From contig NZ_CP045504.1 in the NCBI RefSeq assembly GCF_013376455.1, forward strand, positions 2,749,001 to 2,813,000: a stretch of DNA of 64,000 nucleotides, written 5' to 3'. The translations under genes and the position numbers were made by a program. The notes under the pieces were generated by a model. The model saw nothing but the letters and a program-made list of their open reading frames with translations. It was not told the DNA's origin and made no database searches. Positions 35,368 to 43,889 of the stretch are shown here, piece after piece; the stretch's first letter is position 1; each line of letters opens with the position of its first letter. The stretch is from Desulfolutivibrio sulfodismutans DSM 3696 (GTDB taxonomy: Bacteria; Desulfobacterota; Desulfovibrionia; Desulfovibrionales; Desulfovibrionaceae).

Positions 35368-36128
35368 AACGCGTATGCGTAATGCTCTGTTGCGCCGTGC
35401 TCGTGACGGCGACAGCCATGGCTCAGGGACTTCAGGAACGCCCTCTGGGCGATGCCCAACAACCAACAACGACCGTAACGCCCTCTGCCCAGGTCAGCCC
35501 GGCCCATCCGGCACCAGGCTCCCCAGCTACGACGCCACCCCAGCAAACCGCGCCATCCACAACTCCGCAACCAGCCGCGCAGCCCGGAGTCCAGCCCGCG
35601 CCGTCCGAAGCCGCCGCCCCGCCCCATCCAAAAGAGACCAAGCAGCGCAAGTACTCCAAGGAAGAGGTGCATCGGGAGGTCATGGGCTTTTTCGACGGCG
35701 GATCGGCCGGGTTGGCCGAACTGGTGGCCAAGGCCTTCAAGGATATGGGAGAGCCCACCGGCTACATCAAGGGCAGCGAGGCCGGAGGGGCGCTCCTGGT
35801 CGGCCTGCGCTACGGCACGGGCTACCTGTACCTGAAAAATCACAAGCCCATCGAGGTCTTCTGGCAGAGCCCCTCCCTGGGCATCGACATCGGCCTCAAC
35901 GCCGTGCGGGTCTTCACCCTGGTCTACGGCATGGATCGCCCAAGCGATATCTTCCAGCGCTACCCCGGGGTCGACGGCAGCGCCTATTTCATCGGCGGCT
36001 TCGGCATGAACTATCAGACCACCAGGGGCATCGTCCTGGCCCCCATCCGCTTCGGCGTGGGCCTTCGCCTGGGCGCCAACGTGGGCTACCAGCACTACAC
36101 GCGCACCCAGGAGATCAACCCCTTCTAG
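35364..36128 (+). CDS. DUF1134 (EipA-like) envelope protein
   Basis: A 254-residue protein with a signal peptide (CVMLCCAVLVTATAMAQ), a Pro/Thr-rich linker (about 30-95) and a C-terminal DUF1134 domain (about 100-254) with VFWQSPSLGIDIGLNAVRVF, GVDGSAYFIGGFGMNYQ and APIRFGVGLRLGANVGYQHY. The Brucella member, EipA, is needed for cell-envelope integrity. The ATG at 35364 has GGGAGG just upstream and overlaps the preceding stop (ATGA). With the AMIN and SGNH genes it forms a small envelope operon. Confidence 0.88.
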   Translation: MKRVCVMLCCAVLVTATAMAQGLQERPLGDAQQPTTTVTPSAQVSPAHPAPGSPATTPPQQTAPSTTPQPAAQPGVQPAPSEAAAPPHPKETKQRKYSKEEVHREVMGFFDGGSAGLAELVAKAFKDMGEPTGYIKGSEAGGALLVGLRYGTGYLYLKNHKPIEVFWQSPSLGIDIGLNAVRVFTLVYGMDRPSDIFQRYPGVDGSAYFIGGFGMNYQTTRGIVLAPIRFGVGLRLGANVGYQHYTRTQEINPF

Positions 36129-36204
36129 GGTTTCTCGCCTTTACCGACTTCAAACGGCGACGGGTTTCATCAGGGCCTGTCGCCGTTATCTTTTTCGCGC
36201 GCTC

Positions 36205-36927
36205 TCAGGCAAGCATGCCCAGGCAGGCGGCTACTTCCCCCAGGACGATGCAGGCCCCTAAAAAATCGCCGTTCACCGCCCCCCGGCTCCTGGCCAGCCC
36301 GGACAACATGGCCGCAACCGCCGCGCCGCACACCAATGCCAGGACCAGCCCCCGGCCGGGAACCAGAAAAACGCCGACAACCGCAGCCGTTCCAAGCGCC
36401 GCCGCCATGACCCCGGGACGCGCCCCGTCCAGAAAAAGTCTGCCCAGGCCCGGCCTGCCCAGATGCCGGGTCATGCCCATAAGCCACACCACGCAGGCCC
36501 GGCCCACGACAAACGAAAACACCACCGCCCATCCCCGGCCCGACTCGAATAGCGCGGCAAACAGCACCAGCTTGCCCGCCAGAACCGCAAAAAGCCCCAT
36601 GGCCCCGAAGGCCCCCACCCGGCTGTCCTTCATGATCTCGAAAAACCGTTCCCCCCGGGCCATGCTGCCCCAGGCGTCGGCCACATCGGCCAGCCCGTCG
36701 GCATGTAGCCCCCGGGTGGCCCACAGGTCGAGCACCACCACCAGCCAGGCGCACACCCACGGGCTGCCGCCATACAGCGCCTGCGCCGGGGCGACCGCCA
36801 CCCCGCCAAGCACCAGCCCCACCGCCGGAAACCAGGCCACCGAGGCCGCAAAATCCGCCTCGCGCGCCCCGGCCGCCGGGCCGAAGCGGGTCAGAAAGCC
36901 CAAGGCCGCCAAAAAACCGCGAAACAT
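36205..36927 (-). CDS. cobS: Adenosylcobinamide-GDP ribazoletransferase
   Basis: CobS joins adenosylcobinamide-GDP with alpha-ribazole, the last joining step of cobalamin synthesis. The 240-residue membrane protein has six or so helices and the conserved motifs RGLHADGLADVADAWGS (about 71-87) and NGDFLGACIVLGE near the C terminus. No other cob gene and no cobalamin riboswitch is visible next to it. The 265-base leader contains several strong hairpins that may affect its expression. Confidence 0.93.
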   Translation of the reverse strand: MFRGFLAALGFLTRFGPAAGAREADFAASVAWFPAVGLVLGGVAVAPAQALYGGSPWVCAWLVVVLDLWATRGLHADGLADVADAWGSMARGERFFEIMKDSRVGAFGAMGLFAVLAGKLVLFAALFESGRGWAVVFSFVVGRACVVWLMGMTRHLGRPGLGRLFLDGARPGVMAAALGTAAVVGVFLVPGRGLVLALVCGAAVAAMLSGLARSRGAVNGDFLGACIVLGEVAACLGMLA

Positions 36928-36947
36928 CCCGACCTCCGGTCTGGTTG

Positions 36948-37063
36948 CCGGGGAGAGGGCTTCGCCCCCTCCCCGGACCCCTCCCCGACCGGGGGGACCA
37001 TGTCCCCCCGGTCTCCCCGTCTCCGGCCATGCCCCCGGGGCGTTGCGCCGGGGGCATGGCCGG
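36948..37063. repeat. Three strong intergenic hairpins upstream of cobS
   Basis: 36948-36976: CCGGGGAGAGGGC and GCCCCCTCCCCGG, 12 of 13 pairs. 36987-37013: GACCGGGGGGAC and GTCCCCCCGGTC, a perfect 12-bp stem. 37023-37063: CCGGCCATGCCCCCGG and CCGGGGGCATGGCCGG, a perfect 16-bp stem. No T runs follow. They resemble dispersed REP-like or RNA-processing elements. Confidence 0.7.
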
Positions 37064-37111
37064 AAGAACGGGCGGCCGGGAAGACATCCCGTCGACCAGG
37101 GAACGGCACGC

Positions 37112-37176
37112 CGCGAAGCGCGACAAAATTTTTGAAAGGGGGTCCGGGGGGAAACTTTTTATAAAAAGTTTCCCCC
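37112..37176 (+). repeat. Dispersed intergenic repeat, copy A (direct)
   Basis: Begins CGCGAAGCGCGAC and ends in a perfect hairpin, GGGGGAAACTTTTT (37147-37160) with AAAAAGTTTCCCCC (37163-37176). The same arrangement occurs in reverse orientation at 39995-40061. The hairpin may also end the leftward transcript of the gene at 37193. Confidence 0.75.
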
Positions 37177-37192
37177 TGGAATTCCTGCCTCC

Positions 37193-37669
37193 CTACCCGC
37201 CCCGCTTGGCGGGCGCGGGCAGGGACTTGCCGGTCATGGATTCGATATCGATGCGCACCACGGCCACGGCGGCCACGATCTCGGGAACAAAGCCCTGCTG
37301 GGGGCCGTCGTGAGCGCGCATGAGAACCCGCAGGCCGTGCAGCTTGTCCTCGGGATCATCGAGGAACACCGCCCGTCCGAATCCGATCACCGAGCGGTAC
37401 TGGGTGGTGTACTGGCAGGGTAGTTCCCCGGTGAGGATCGACACATCCGCATCCACCTCGAAGCAGACCTCGGGGTTTTGGGCCAGCGCCTCAATTTTCT
37501 TGCCTTTTTTGGAGGAATGGAAATACAGGGCGCCTGCGTCGTACCCGTAGTTGACCGGCACAACGTAGGCCCGGCCCTCGGAGATCATGCCCAGGCGGCA
37601 GACGCGCTGGGACCGCAAAACGGCCTCGATGTCCGTAACGTCCGTGATTTCCCTGTCGGCCTTGCGCAT
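37193..37669 (-). CDS. Pyridoxamine 5'-phosphate oxidase-family flavin-binding protein
   Basis: A 158-residue split-barrel protein. The opening VTDIEAVLRSQRVCRLGMIS, then AYVVPVNYGYD and LYFHSSKKGKKIEALAQNPE, is the pattern of the PNPOx-like/NimA group, which binds FMN and reduces small compounds such as nitroimidazoles; several members are heme- or F420-linked. AAGG precedes the ATG by 7 bases. It is flanked by the two inverted repeat copies with the next two genes. The exact substrate is unknown. Confidence 0.85.
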   Translation of the reverse strand: MRKADREITDVTDIEAVLRSQRVCRLGMISEGRAYVVPVNYGYDAGALYFHSSKKGKKIEALAQNPEVCFEVDADVSILTGELPCQYTTQYRSVIGFGRAVFLDDPEDKLHGLRVLMRAHDGPQQGFVPEIVAAVAVVRIDIESMTGKSLPAPAKRGG

Positions 37670-37704
37670 GCATCCGCCTTACGGTGAAAGGGTGAAGGGG
37701 GCGT

Positions 37705-38406
37705 CTATTTTCCGATGGCGGCAGCCAGGGAATCCAGAAACCGGTGGAGATGATCCTTGAGCGGGGCGAACTGGGCCCGGCCGTTGTGCATCTCTTTGGG
37801 AAGCTGCACGTACGGCCCGGGTACGATCTCCGTGCCGCAGTGCTTGATGAGCCTGACCAGGTTGGCCGGGACCGACTCCAGGTGGAATTGCAGGCCGACC
37901 ACCCGGTCGCCCAGCACAAAGGCCTGATTGGCGCAGCCCTGGCTTGTGGCGGCATGGATCGCGCCCTCGGGGATGGAGAAGGTGTCGCCGTGCCAATGAA
38001 AGGCTGCGAACGTCTCGGGAAATCCGGCAAACAGCGGATGCGCCGCACCCTCGGGGGTCAGGGTCACCGGATGCCAGCCGATCTCCGTATGCTCGCCCCG
38101 GGTCACGCTGCCGCCCAGGATATGGCTCAGCAGCTGCGCCCCCAGACAGATGCCCAGGACGCCCTTTCCGGCGTCCACGGCGGCCCGGATGGCTGCCTTC
38201 TCAGCCGCAAGCCAGGGGTAGGCCTCGTCTTCGTGGATGTTCATGGGACCGCCCATGACCACCAGGAGGTCGAAGGCCTCCGGCGCGGGCGGCGTTTCGT
38301 CCGCGTCCAGGCGGGTTGTGGCCAGTGCATGGCCCTGGGCCTCGGCCCATAGCCGGATGCCGCCGCAATCCTCGAACTCGACATGCTGCAACACATGAAT
38401 ACGCAT
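37705..38406 (-). CDS. Type 1 glutamine amidotransferase
   Basis: A 233-residue stand-alone class I amidotransferase. The nucleophile Cys is in GICLGAQLL and the catalytic His in GLQFHLESVP; MGGPMNIHEDEAYPW is the oxyanion-side segment seen in GMP-synthase-like domains. Such proteins in this context hydrolyse gamma-glutamyl bonds or feed ammonia to unknown partners. The ATG at 38406 is preferred over 38415 since AAGGA lies 8 bases upstream. It lies 35 bases upstream of the flavin-binding gene on the same strand, so they may be co-transcribed. Confidence 0.9.
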   Translation of the reverse strand: MRIHVLQHVEFEDCGGIRLWAEAQGHALATTRLDADETPPAPEAFDLLVVMGGPMNIHEDEAYPWLAAEKAAIRAAVDAGKGVLGICLGAQLLSHILGGSVTRGEHTEIGWHPVTLTPEGAAHPLFAGFPETFAAFHWHGDTFSIPEGAIHAATSQGCANQAFVLGDRVVGLQFHLESVPANLVRLIKHCGTEIVPGPYVQLPKEMHNGRAQFAPLKDHLHRFLDSLAAAIGK

Positions 38407-38661
38407 GGGGATCATCCTTCTTTTTGCGGACGGGGCCGAGGGGGCCTCCCCAGTGCGGAGACGCGGCCGACGACCGTTTTTCGACCGTCTGCTTTTCGGT
38501 CCCGGGACGGGGGCTTGTCAAGCCCGACGGCCCCGCAGTCCGCCCTCTCAGACCGTCGGTGACAGAACCGGCCATTGCGGCTATCATGAGCGCAGGATCG
38601 ATCCTCTCCGAGCAAAAGAACAACTCCCTCCCGGGACCGCCCGACCACCATGGAGCGCGCC

Positions 38662-39969
38662 ATGCACACGCCGTCGCAGCACCCTGAAACCCTGGCCCTG
38701 CACGCCGGTCACACCCCGGACACGGACACCCTGTCCCGGGCCGTGCCCATATACCAGACCACCAGCTATCTTTTCCGGGACACGGCCCACGCCGCCGACC
38801 TGTTCGCCTTGAAAACCCCGGGCTACATCTACACCCGGATCATGAACCCCACCACGGACGTGCTGGAAAAACGGCTGGCGGCGCTGCACGGCGGCTCGGC
38901 GGCGCTATGCACGGCCTCGGGCATGTCGGCCATCTTCTACGTGGCCGCCGGGCTGGCCAAGGCCGGGCAGAACTTCGTTTCCGGTTCGAACCTTTACGGC
39001 GGCACACATACCCTGTTCGCCCACACCCTGGCCCGCTTCGGCATCGAGGTCCGGCTGGTGGACTCCTCGGACCCGGTCAATTTCGAGCGGGCCGCCGACG
39101 AAAACACCCGATTCCTCTATTCCGAATCCATCGGCAACCCCCGCTGCAACGTGGACGATCTGGAGGGCATCGCGGCCGTGGCCAAAAGGCTCAAGGTGCC
39201 GTTTGTCCTGGACAACACCGTGGCCCCGCCGCCGGTGTTCAACCCCTTCGACGTGGGCTGCGACATCGCGGTCTATTCCCTGACGAAAATGATCGGCGGC
39301 CACGGCGTCTGCATCGGCGGGGCCGTGGTGGAGGCGGGCGGTTTCGACTGGAAGGCGGCCGGGAAATACCCGGAGATCACCAAGCCCGACCCCACCTACC
39401 ACGGGGCCAACTTCTGGGACGCCCTGTGCGCCCTGGAAGGCACGCCCTGCACGGCCTTTTGCACCAAGCTGCGCACGGGGCTCCTTCGCGACATCGGGGC
39501 CGCACCCGCCCCCATCAACAGCTTCCTCATCCTGCAAGGCCTGGAGACCCTGCCGCTCCGCGCCCGGGCCCACTGCACGAACGCCGCCGCCGTGGCCGAT
39601 TTCCTCTCCGGGCATCCGGCCGTGTCCTGGGTCAACTACGCCGGGCTTCCCGGCCACATGGACCATGCCCGGGCCAAAAAGTACTTCCCCCTGGGACCGG
39701 GGGCGGTGTTCGGATTTGGGATCAAGGGCGGGCTGGCGGCCGGACAGAAGTTCATTGAGGCCGTGAAACTGTGCTCACACCTGGCCAATATCCTGGACGC
39801 CAAGACCCTGGTCATCCACCCGGCCAGCACCACCCACTCCCAGCTCACCCCGGCCGAGCAGCTCGAAGCTGGCGTGCCGCCGGACCTGGTGCGCATCTCC
39901 GTAGGCATCGAACACCCGGACGACATCATCGCCGACCTGGACCAGGCCCTGGCCACGTCGCAACGCTAG
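38662..39969 (+). CDS. O-acetylhomoserine sulfhydrylase-like PLP enzyme
   Basis: A 435-residue Cys/Met-metabolism PLP enzyme (cystathionine gamma-synthase fold). YTRIMNPTTDVLEKRLAALH near the N terminus, TASGMSAIF, and the Schiff-base Lys in YSLTKMIGGHG fit O-acetylhomoserine (thiol)-lyases, which form homocysteine from O-acetylhomoserine and sulfide. The ATG at 38662 has GGAG 6 bases upstream; the frame also allows an ATG at 38650. It diverges from the amidotransferase gene. In a sulfate reducer, sulfide is abundant, so direct sulfhydrylation is a reasonable route to methionine. Confidence 0.88.
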   Translation: MHTPSQHPETLALHAGHTPDTDTLSRAVPIYQTTSYLFRDTAHAADLFALKTPGYIYTRIMNPTTDVLEKRLAALHGGSAALCTASGMSAIFYVAAGLAKAGQNFVSGSNLYGGTHTLFAHTLARFGIEVRLVDSSDPVNFERAADENTRFLYSESIGNPRCNVDDLEGIAAVAKRLKVPFVLDNTVAPPPVFNPFDVGCDIAVYSLTKMIGGHGVCIGGAVVEAGGFDWKAAGKYPEITKPDPTYHGANFWDALCALEGTPCTAFCTKLRTGLLRDIGAAPAPINSFLILQGLETLPLRARAHCTNAAAVADFLSGHPAVSWVNYAGLPGHMDHARAKKYFPLGPGAVFGFGIKGGLAAGQKFIEAVKLCSHLANILDAKTLVIHPASTTHSQLTPAEQLEAGVPPDLVRISVGIEHPDDIIADLDQALATSQR

Positions 39970-39994
39970 GGGAGGGAGAGGCCTCCGGCGGCCA

Positions 39995-40061
39995 GGGGGG
40001 AAACCTTTTAAAAAAGGTTTCCCCCCTGGACCCCCCTTCGAAAATTTAGTCGCGCTTCGCG
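39995..40061 (-). repeat. Dispersed intergenic repeat, copy B (inverted)
   Basis: Reverse complement of copy A (37112-37176): it reads CGCGAAGCGCGAC on the minus strand, with the hairpin GGGGGGAAACCTTTT (39995-40009) and AAAAGGTTTCCCCCC (40012-40026). It lies just after the sulfhydrylase stop and may also end that transcript. A partial third copy (CCGGGGGAAA, TGA, TTTCCCCCGG) is at 40163-40185. Confidence 0.75.
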
Positions 40062-40105
40062 TCCGCGCTCGGGAGAACGCATGTTCTCCGAACCACCATG
40101 ACTTG

Positions 40106-40150
40106 CGTTGGCGTTTCCGGCACAGCCTTGCTGTGCCGGAAACGCCAACG
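40106..40150. repeat. 45-base perfect inverted repeat
   Basis: Arms CGTTGGCGTTTCCGGCACAG (40106-40125) and its exact complement (40131-40150) are perfect over 20 bp with a CCTTG loop. It lies between convergent genes and has no T run. It may block both transcripts or be a mobile-element relic. Confidence 0.9.
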
Positions 40151-40241
40151 ATATCAGGGGGTCCGGGGGAAATGATTTCCCCCGGGCGGGGTTCGGGGCG
40201 GCAGCCCCGACGGCTTGGCGGGGCGGAAGCCCCGACGCCGT

Positions 40242-41306
40242 TTAGGAGGCGAAGGTAGCGTCGTAGCCGGAGATGAGTTCGGCCATGAGTTCGGCGACGG
40301 AGGTCAGGCCGGTGACGCGCCAGGCGTTTTCGCCGGCAAAGATCAGGCCGTTTTCCAGGTTGCCGCGCTTGGCGTTTAAAAGCGCCATGGTGATGCAGAA
40401 AGGGCTGGTGGTGTAGTTACAGCCGGAGAGGCAATGGAAGGGGCAGGAATAGGGGCTGCGCCTGCCGGCCTCCACCTTTTCGATGAACTGGTTGCGGATG
40501 GCCCGCCCGGGCATTCCCACCGGGCTTTTGATGATGTGCATGTCCTCTTTTTTGGCGTCCAGGTAGGCCTGTTTGAAGGCCGGGGACACATCGCACTCGT
40601 GGGTGGCCACGAAACGGGTGCCCAGTTGCACGCCCCGGGCCCCCAGATCGAAATATTTCCGGATATCCGCACCGGTATAGACCCCTCCGGCGGCGATGAC
40701 CGGGATGTCGCCGAAGGCGGCCACGGCCTCCACGACATCGGGCACGAGTTTTTCCAGACGATATTCCGGGTCGGCGATCTGATCGGGCTTGAATCCCAGG
40801 TGCCCGCCAGCCATGGGCCCCTCCACCACGAAGGCGTCGGGCGTGCGGCCGAAGCGGGATTTCCATTTGCGGCAGATGATGGAGGCGGCGCGGCCCGACG
40901 AGACGATGGGCACGAGCTTGGGCGAGGTCTTGCCGTCAAGGTGGCGGGGGAGGTCCAGTGGCAGGCCTGCCCCGGAAAAAATGATGTCGATGCCTTCTTC
41001 CACCGAGGCCCGCACCAGCTCAGCGTAGTTGGTGAGGGCGACCATGATGTTGACCCCGAGCACCCCGGAGGTCCGGCTCTTGGCCTCGCGAATCTCCCGG
41101 CGCAGGGCCCGGGAGTTGGCCGAAACGTAGTTCGTCTTGAAGTCCGCCTCTTCGCCCCCGATGCCTGCGGCGGAGATCACGCCCACGCCGCCAGCCGTGG
41201 CCACGGCAGAGGACAGCCCGGCCAAAGACACGCCGATGCCCATACCGCCCTGGATGATGGGTGTAGGGATGATCAAATCCCCGATGACAAGCCGAGGCAA
41301 CGCCAT
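40242..41306 (-). CDS. Nitronate monooxygenase/FabK-family flavoenzyme
   Basis: A 354-residue TIM-barrel FMN protein of the NMO/enoyl-ACP reductase II family: PIIQGGMGIGVSLAGLSSAV at the N terminus, VEGPMAGGHLGF, IPVIAAGGVYTGADIRKYFD and GARGVQLGTRFVAT. A Cys-rich loop (SCPFHCLSGCNYTT) near the C terminus is common in the clostridial and Desulfovibrio members and may bind a cluster. Substrate assignment is uncertain: nitronate oxidation or enoyl-ACP reduction (FabK). The ATG at 41306 has AGGAAAG close upstream. Confidence 0.85.
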   Translation of the reverse strand: MALPRLVIGDLIIPTPIIQGGMGIGVSLAGLSSAVATAGGVGVISAAGIGGEEADFKTNYVSANSRALRREIREAKSRTSGVLGVNIMVALTNYAELVRASVEEGIDIIFSGAGLPLDLPRHLDGKTSPKLVPIVSSGRAASIICRKWKSRFGRTPDAFVVEGPMAGGHLGFKPDQIADPEYRLEKLVPDVVEAVAAFGDIPVIAAGGVYTGADIRKYFDLGARGVQLGTRFVATHECDVSPAFKQAYLDAKKEDMHIIKSPVGMPGRAIRNQFIEKVEAGRRSPYSCPFHCLSGCNYTTSPFCITMALLNAKRGNLENGLIFAGENAWRVTGLTSVAELMAELISGYDATFAS

Positions 41307-41582
41307 GGTCTTTCCTGAAAGCTTCTTTGGGTCAAAAGGGAAAAACAGTCCCCGGGCACGCCGAGGCCTGTCCAAGACTGACCCGCGAAGCGATGGTGTT
41401 GGTGGGAAAACGCCACGCTGTCAAGAGGGAAATGGCGGTCAGACAAAAAATCAATTGCCTGCCTGCTTTCTCGCCTCCCTTCCAATCCGCCGCACATCCC
41501 GTCTGTCTGGACAAAGATGTTTTTTGACAGTCTGTTACGCCCGGCGTATGAGCAGGCAAATTTTTCCAGAAAGGGGGAGGGG

Positions 41583-42869
41583 ATGGCCGCAAAAACGTAT
41601 CAGGTGGAGGAGAAAGTACCTTTTCTTCAGGCAATTCCATTAAGTTTTCAACATCTTTTCGCCATGTTCGGGGCCTCGGTGTTGGTGCCGACGCTGTTTA
41701 AGATCGATCCCGCCGTGGTGCTTTTGATGAACGGCGTGGGCACCCTCATCTATCTTGTTTTATGCAAGGGAAAGGCCCCGGCCTTTCTGGGCTCGAGCTT
41801 CGCCTTCCTGTCCCCGGTCTTCGTGGTTTTGGGGGCCAACCAGGCCATGTGGGGGGCCAACTACGGTTTGGCCCTGGGCGGGTTCATCGCCTCGGGGTTG
41901 ATTTTTGTGGCCGTGGCCCTTCTGATCGGGGCTTTTGGCTCGGGCTGGATCAAATTCGTGCTGCCTCCGGCCACCATGGGCCCCATCGTGGCCCTGATCG
42001 GCCTGGAACTGGCCAGCGTGGCCACGGACATGGCCGGGTTCAAGCCCGACGCCAGCGGCGTCTATAATACGAGCGGCATCATCGTGGCCATGGTGACGCT
42101 TTTCACCGTGGCCTTCGGCTCCCTGCTCTTTCGAGGCTTCATGGCCGTCATTCCGGTCCTGACCGGCATCGTGGCGGGCTATCTGGTGTCCATCCCCATG
42201 GGGCTGGTCAACTTCGACGTCATCGCCGCCGCCCCGGTCCTGGCCTTCCCCACGGTCTACACCCCGGTTTTCGACATAAACGCCATCCTGATCATCCTTC
42301 CGGCCTCCCTGGTGGTCATCTCCGAACACATTGGGCATCTGGTGGTCACGGGCAACATCGTGGGCCGGGACCTGACCAAAGACCCGGGCCTGCACCGGTC
42401 GCTTCTGGGCGACGGCGTATCCACCGTCCTGTCCGGATTTTTCGGTTCCGTGCCCACCACCACCTACGGCGAAAACATCGGGGTCATGGCCATCACCCGG
42501 GTCTTCTCCGTATGGGTCATCGGCGGCGCGGCGGCCATCTCCATCGTCTTGGCCTTCATCGGCAAGCTCTCCGCCGTGATCCAGTCCATCCCGACCCCGG
42601 TCATGGGCGGCATCTGCATCCTGCTTTTCGGGGTCATCGCGGCCTCGGGCATCCGCATGCTGGTGGAGACCCGGGTGGACTATTCCAAGCCCATCAACCT
42701 GACGCTGACGGCCATCGTGCTCATCGTGGGCATCAGCGGCATGGCCGTCACCATCGGCACGGTGCAGCTCAAGGGCATGGCCCTGGCCACGGTGGTGGGC
42801 ATGGCCCTGTCCCTGACCTTCCACCTCCTGGAACGCTTCGGCCTGACCAACACTCAGACCGACATCTGA
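41583..42869 (+). CDS. uraA: Uracil/xanthine permease family transporter
   Basis: A 428-residue NCS2 transporter with about 12-14 helices. FQHLFAMFGASVLVPTLF, PVFVVLGANQAMWGANYGL and VPTTTYGENIGVMAITRVFS are diagnostic of UraA-type uracil:proton symporters. GGGGGAGGGG precedes the ATG at 41583. It converges on upp, with which it shares a bidirectional terminator, and together they salvage uracil. Confidence 0.92.
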   Translation: MAAKTYQVEEKVPFLQAIPLSFQHLFAMFGASVLVPTLFKIDPAVVLLMNGVGTLIYLVLCKGKAPAFLGSSFAFLSPVFVVLGANQAMWGANYGLALGGFIASGLIFVAVALLIGAFGSGWIKFVLPPATMGPIVALIGLELASVATDMAGFKPDASGVYNTSGIIVAMVTLFTVAFGSLLFRGFMAVIPVLTGIVAGYLVSIPMGLVNFDVIAAAPVLAFPTVYTPVFDINAILIILPASLVVISEHIGHLVVTGNIVGRDLTKDPGLHRSLLGDGVSTVLSGFFGSVPTTTYGENIGVMAITRVFSVWVIGGAAAISIVLAFIGKLSAVIQSIPTPVMGGICILLFGVIAASGIRMLVETRVDYSKPINLTLTAIVLIVGISGMAVTIGTVQLKGMALATVVGMALSLTFHLLERFGLTNTQTDI

Positions 42870-42897
42870 ACCCGGCGAGACGGTTCCCCAAAAAAAG

Positions 42898-42922
42898 GGC
42901 GCCCAGAGGGCGCCTTTTTTTT
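42898..42922. terminator. Bidirectional intrinsic terminator between uraA and upp
   Basis: GGCGCCC (42898-42904), loop AGA, GGGCGCC (42908-42914), then eight T (42915-42922), with an A run just before the stem on the left. It can end both the rightward uraA and the leftward upp transcripts. Confidence 0.9.
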
Positions 42923-42946
42923 GGCCAATGATCAAATTCGCGTCAG

Positions 42947-43573
42947 CTACTTGGTGCCGAAAATCTTGTCCCCGGCATCACCCAGACCGGGAATGATATA
43001 CCCCACCTCGTTGAGCTTTTCGTCGATGGAGGCCACATAAACATCCACGTCCGGGTGCTCCTGCTCAAGCCGGGCCAGGCCCTCGGGGGCGGCCACCAGG
43101 AAAAGCCCCTTGATCTTCTTACAGCCGTGCTCTTTCAAGAGCTTGACCGTGGCCACAAGCGTGCCGCCGGTGGCCAGCATGGGGTCGAGGATCAGCGCCG
43201 TGCGCTTATGGATTTTTTTGGCCAGCTTGACGTAATAGCTCACGGGCTCCAGGGTCTCTTCGTTGCGATACATGCCCACCACGCTGACCTTGGCCCCGGG
43301 CACCAGATCCAAAACGCCGTCCATCATGCCCAGGCCCGCCCGCAAGATCGGCACCACCGTGATCTTTTTGCCGCGAATCTGCTCCACCTCGACCGGCCCG
43401 GCCCAGCCCTCAATCACCATCTTCTCGGTCTTGAGATCCTTGACGGCCTCGTAGGTCAAAAGGCGGGCGACCTCATTGGCCAGGTCGCGAAAGGCCTTGG
43501 TGCTGAGGTCTTTTTGGCGCAAAAGGCCCAGCTTGTGGCGCACCAGGGGGTGATCGACGACGGTGACCGGCAT
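42947..43573 (-). CDS. upp: Uracil phosphoribosyltransferase
   Basis: Upp converts uracil and PRPP to UMP. The 208-residue protein begins [20 protein letters not shown] and contains [27 protein letters not shown] (PRPP-binding loop) and [16 protein letters not shown], matching the family closely. AGGAG lies 7 bases upstream of the ATG at 43573; the frame upstream is not coding. Confidence 0.96.
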   Translation of the reverse strand: MPVTVVDHPLVRHKLGLLRQKDLSTKAFRDLANEVARLLTYEAVKDLKTEKMVIEGWAGPVEVEQIRGKKITVVPILRAGLGMMDGVLDLVPGAKVSVVGMYRNEETLEPVSYYVKLAKKIHKRTALILDPMLATGGTLVATVKLLKEHGCKKIKGLFLVAAPEGLARLEQEHPDVDVYVASIDEKLNEVGYIIPGLGDAGDKIFGTK

Positions 43574-43718
43574 TGGCCTGCTCCTTTTCAGTGGCGAACA
43601 TGCATTGCGTCCGGGGGGAACGGCTGCCGCGCCCCCGCTTGCGCGCGTTGGTCGTGAACTTTGGATCATATCCGACAGTTTGGCAAGATGTGGGGCATGT
43701 TCCCCCTGGATTCGCCAC

Positions 43719-43740
43719 TATATACAAATAACGGTATATA
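43719..43740. promoter_or_regulatory. Palindromic site upstream of upp and the hybrid kinase
   Basis: TATATAC (43719-43725) and GTATATA (43734-43740) are perfect arms 8 bases apart, in an AT-rich stretch of the divergent intergenic region. A regulator of upp or of the kinase gene may bind here, or it may be part of a promoter. Confidence 0.4.
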
Positions 43741-43889
43741 CGATATGGTTCTCTCTACTGATTCGCCGATTTTCCCGGATCGATGATTTTCTTGCCATCA
43801 ACCCCTGGCCGCCGTATATTCACCATGGCTCATCACCCTCTCCTCGCAGGCCGGTGAAATCCGACGCCGAAACACCGTCCGGAGATGCC

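Noticed and set aside
36928-37192. Cobalamin riboswitch upstream of cobS
   Set aside because: No B12-box-like sequence (GCCACTG) was found; only simple hairpins and repeats.
43563-43889. 109-residue N-terminal extension of the His-less hybrid kinase
   Set aside because: It overlaps the upp start and the palindromic site, lacks a domain, and the ATG at 43890 has a good ribosome site.
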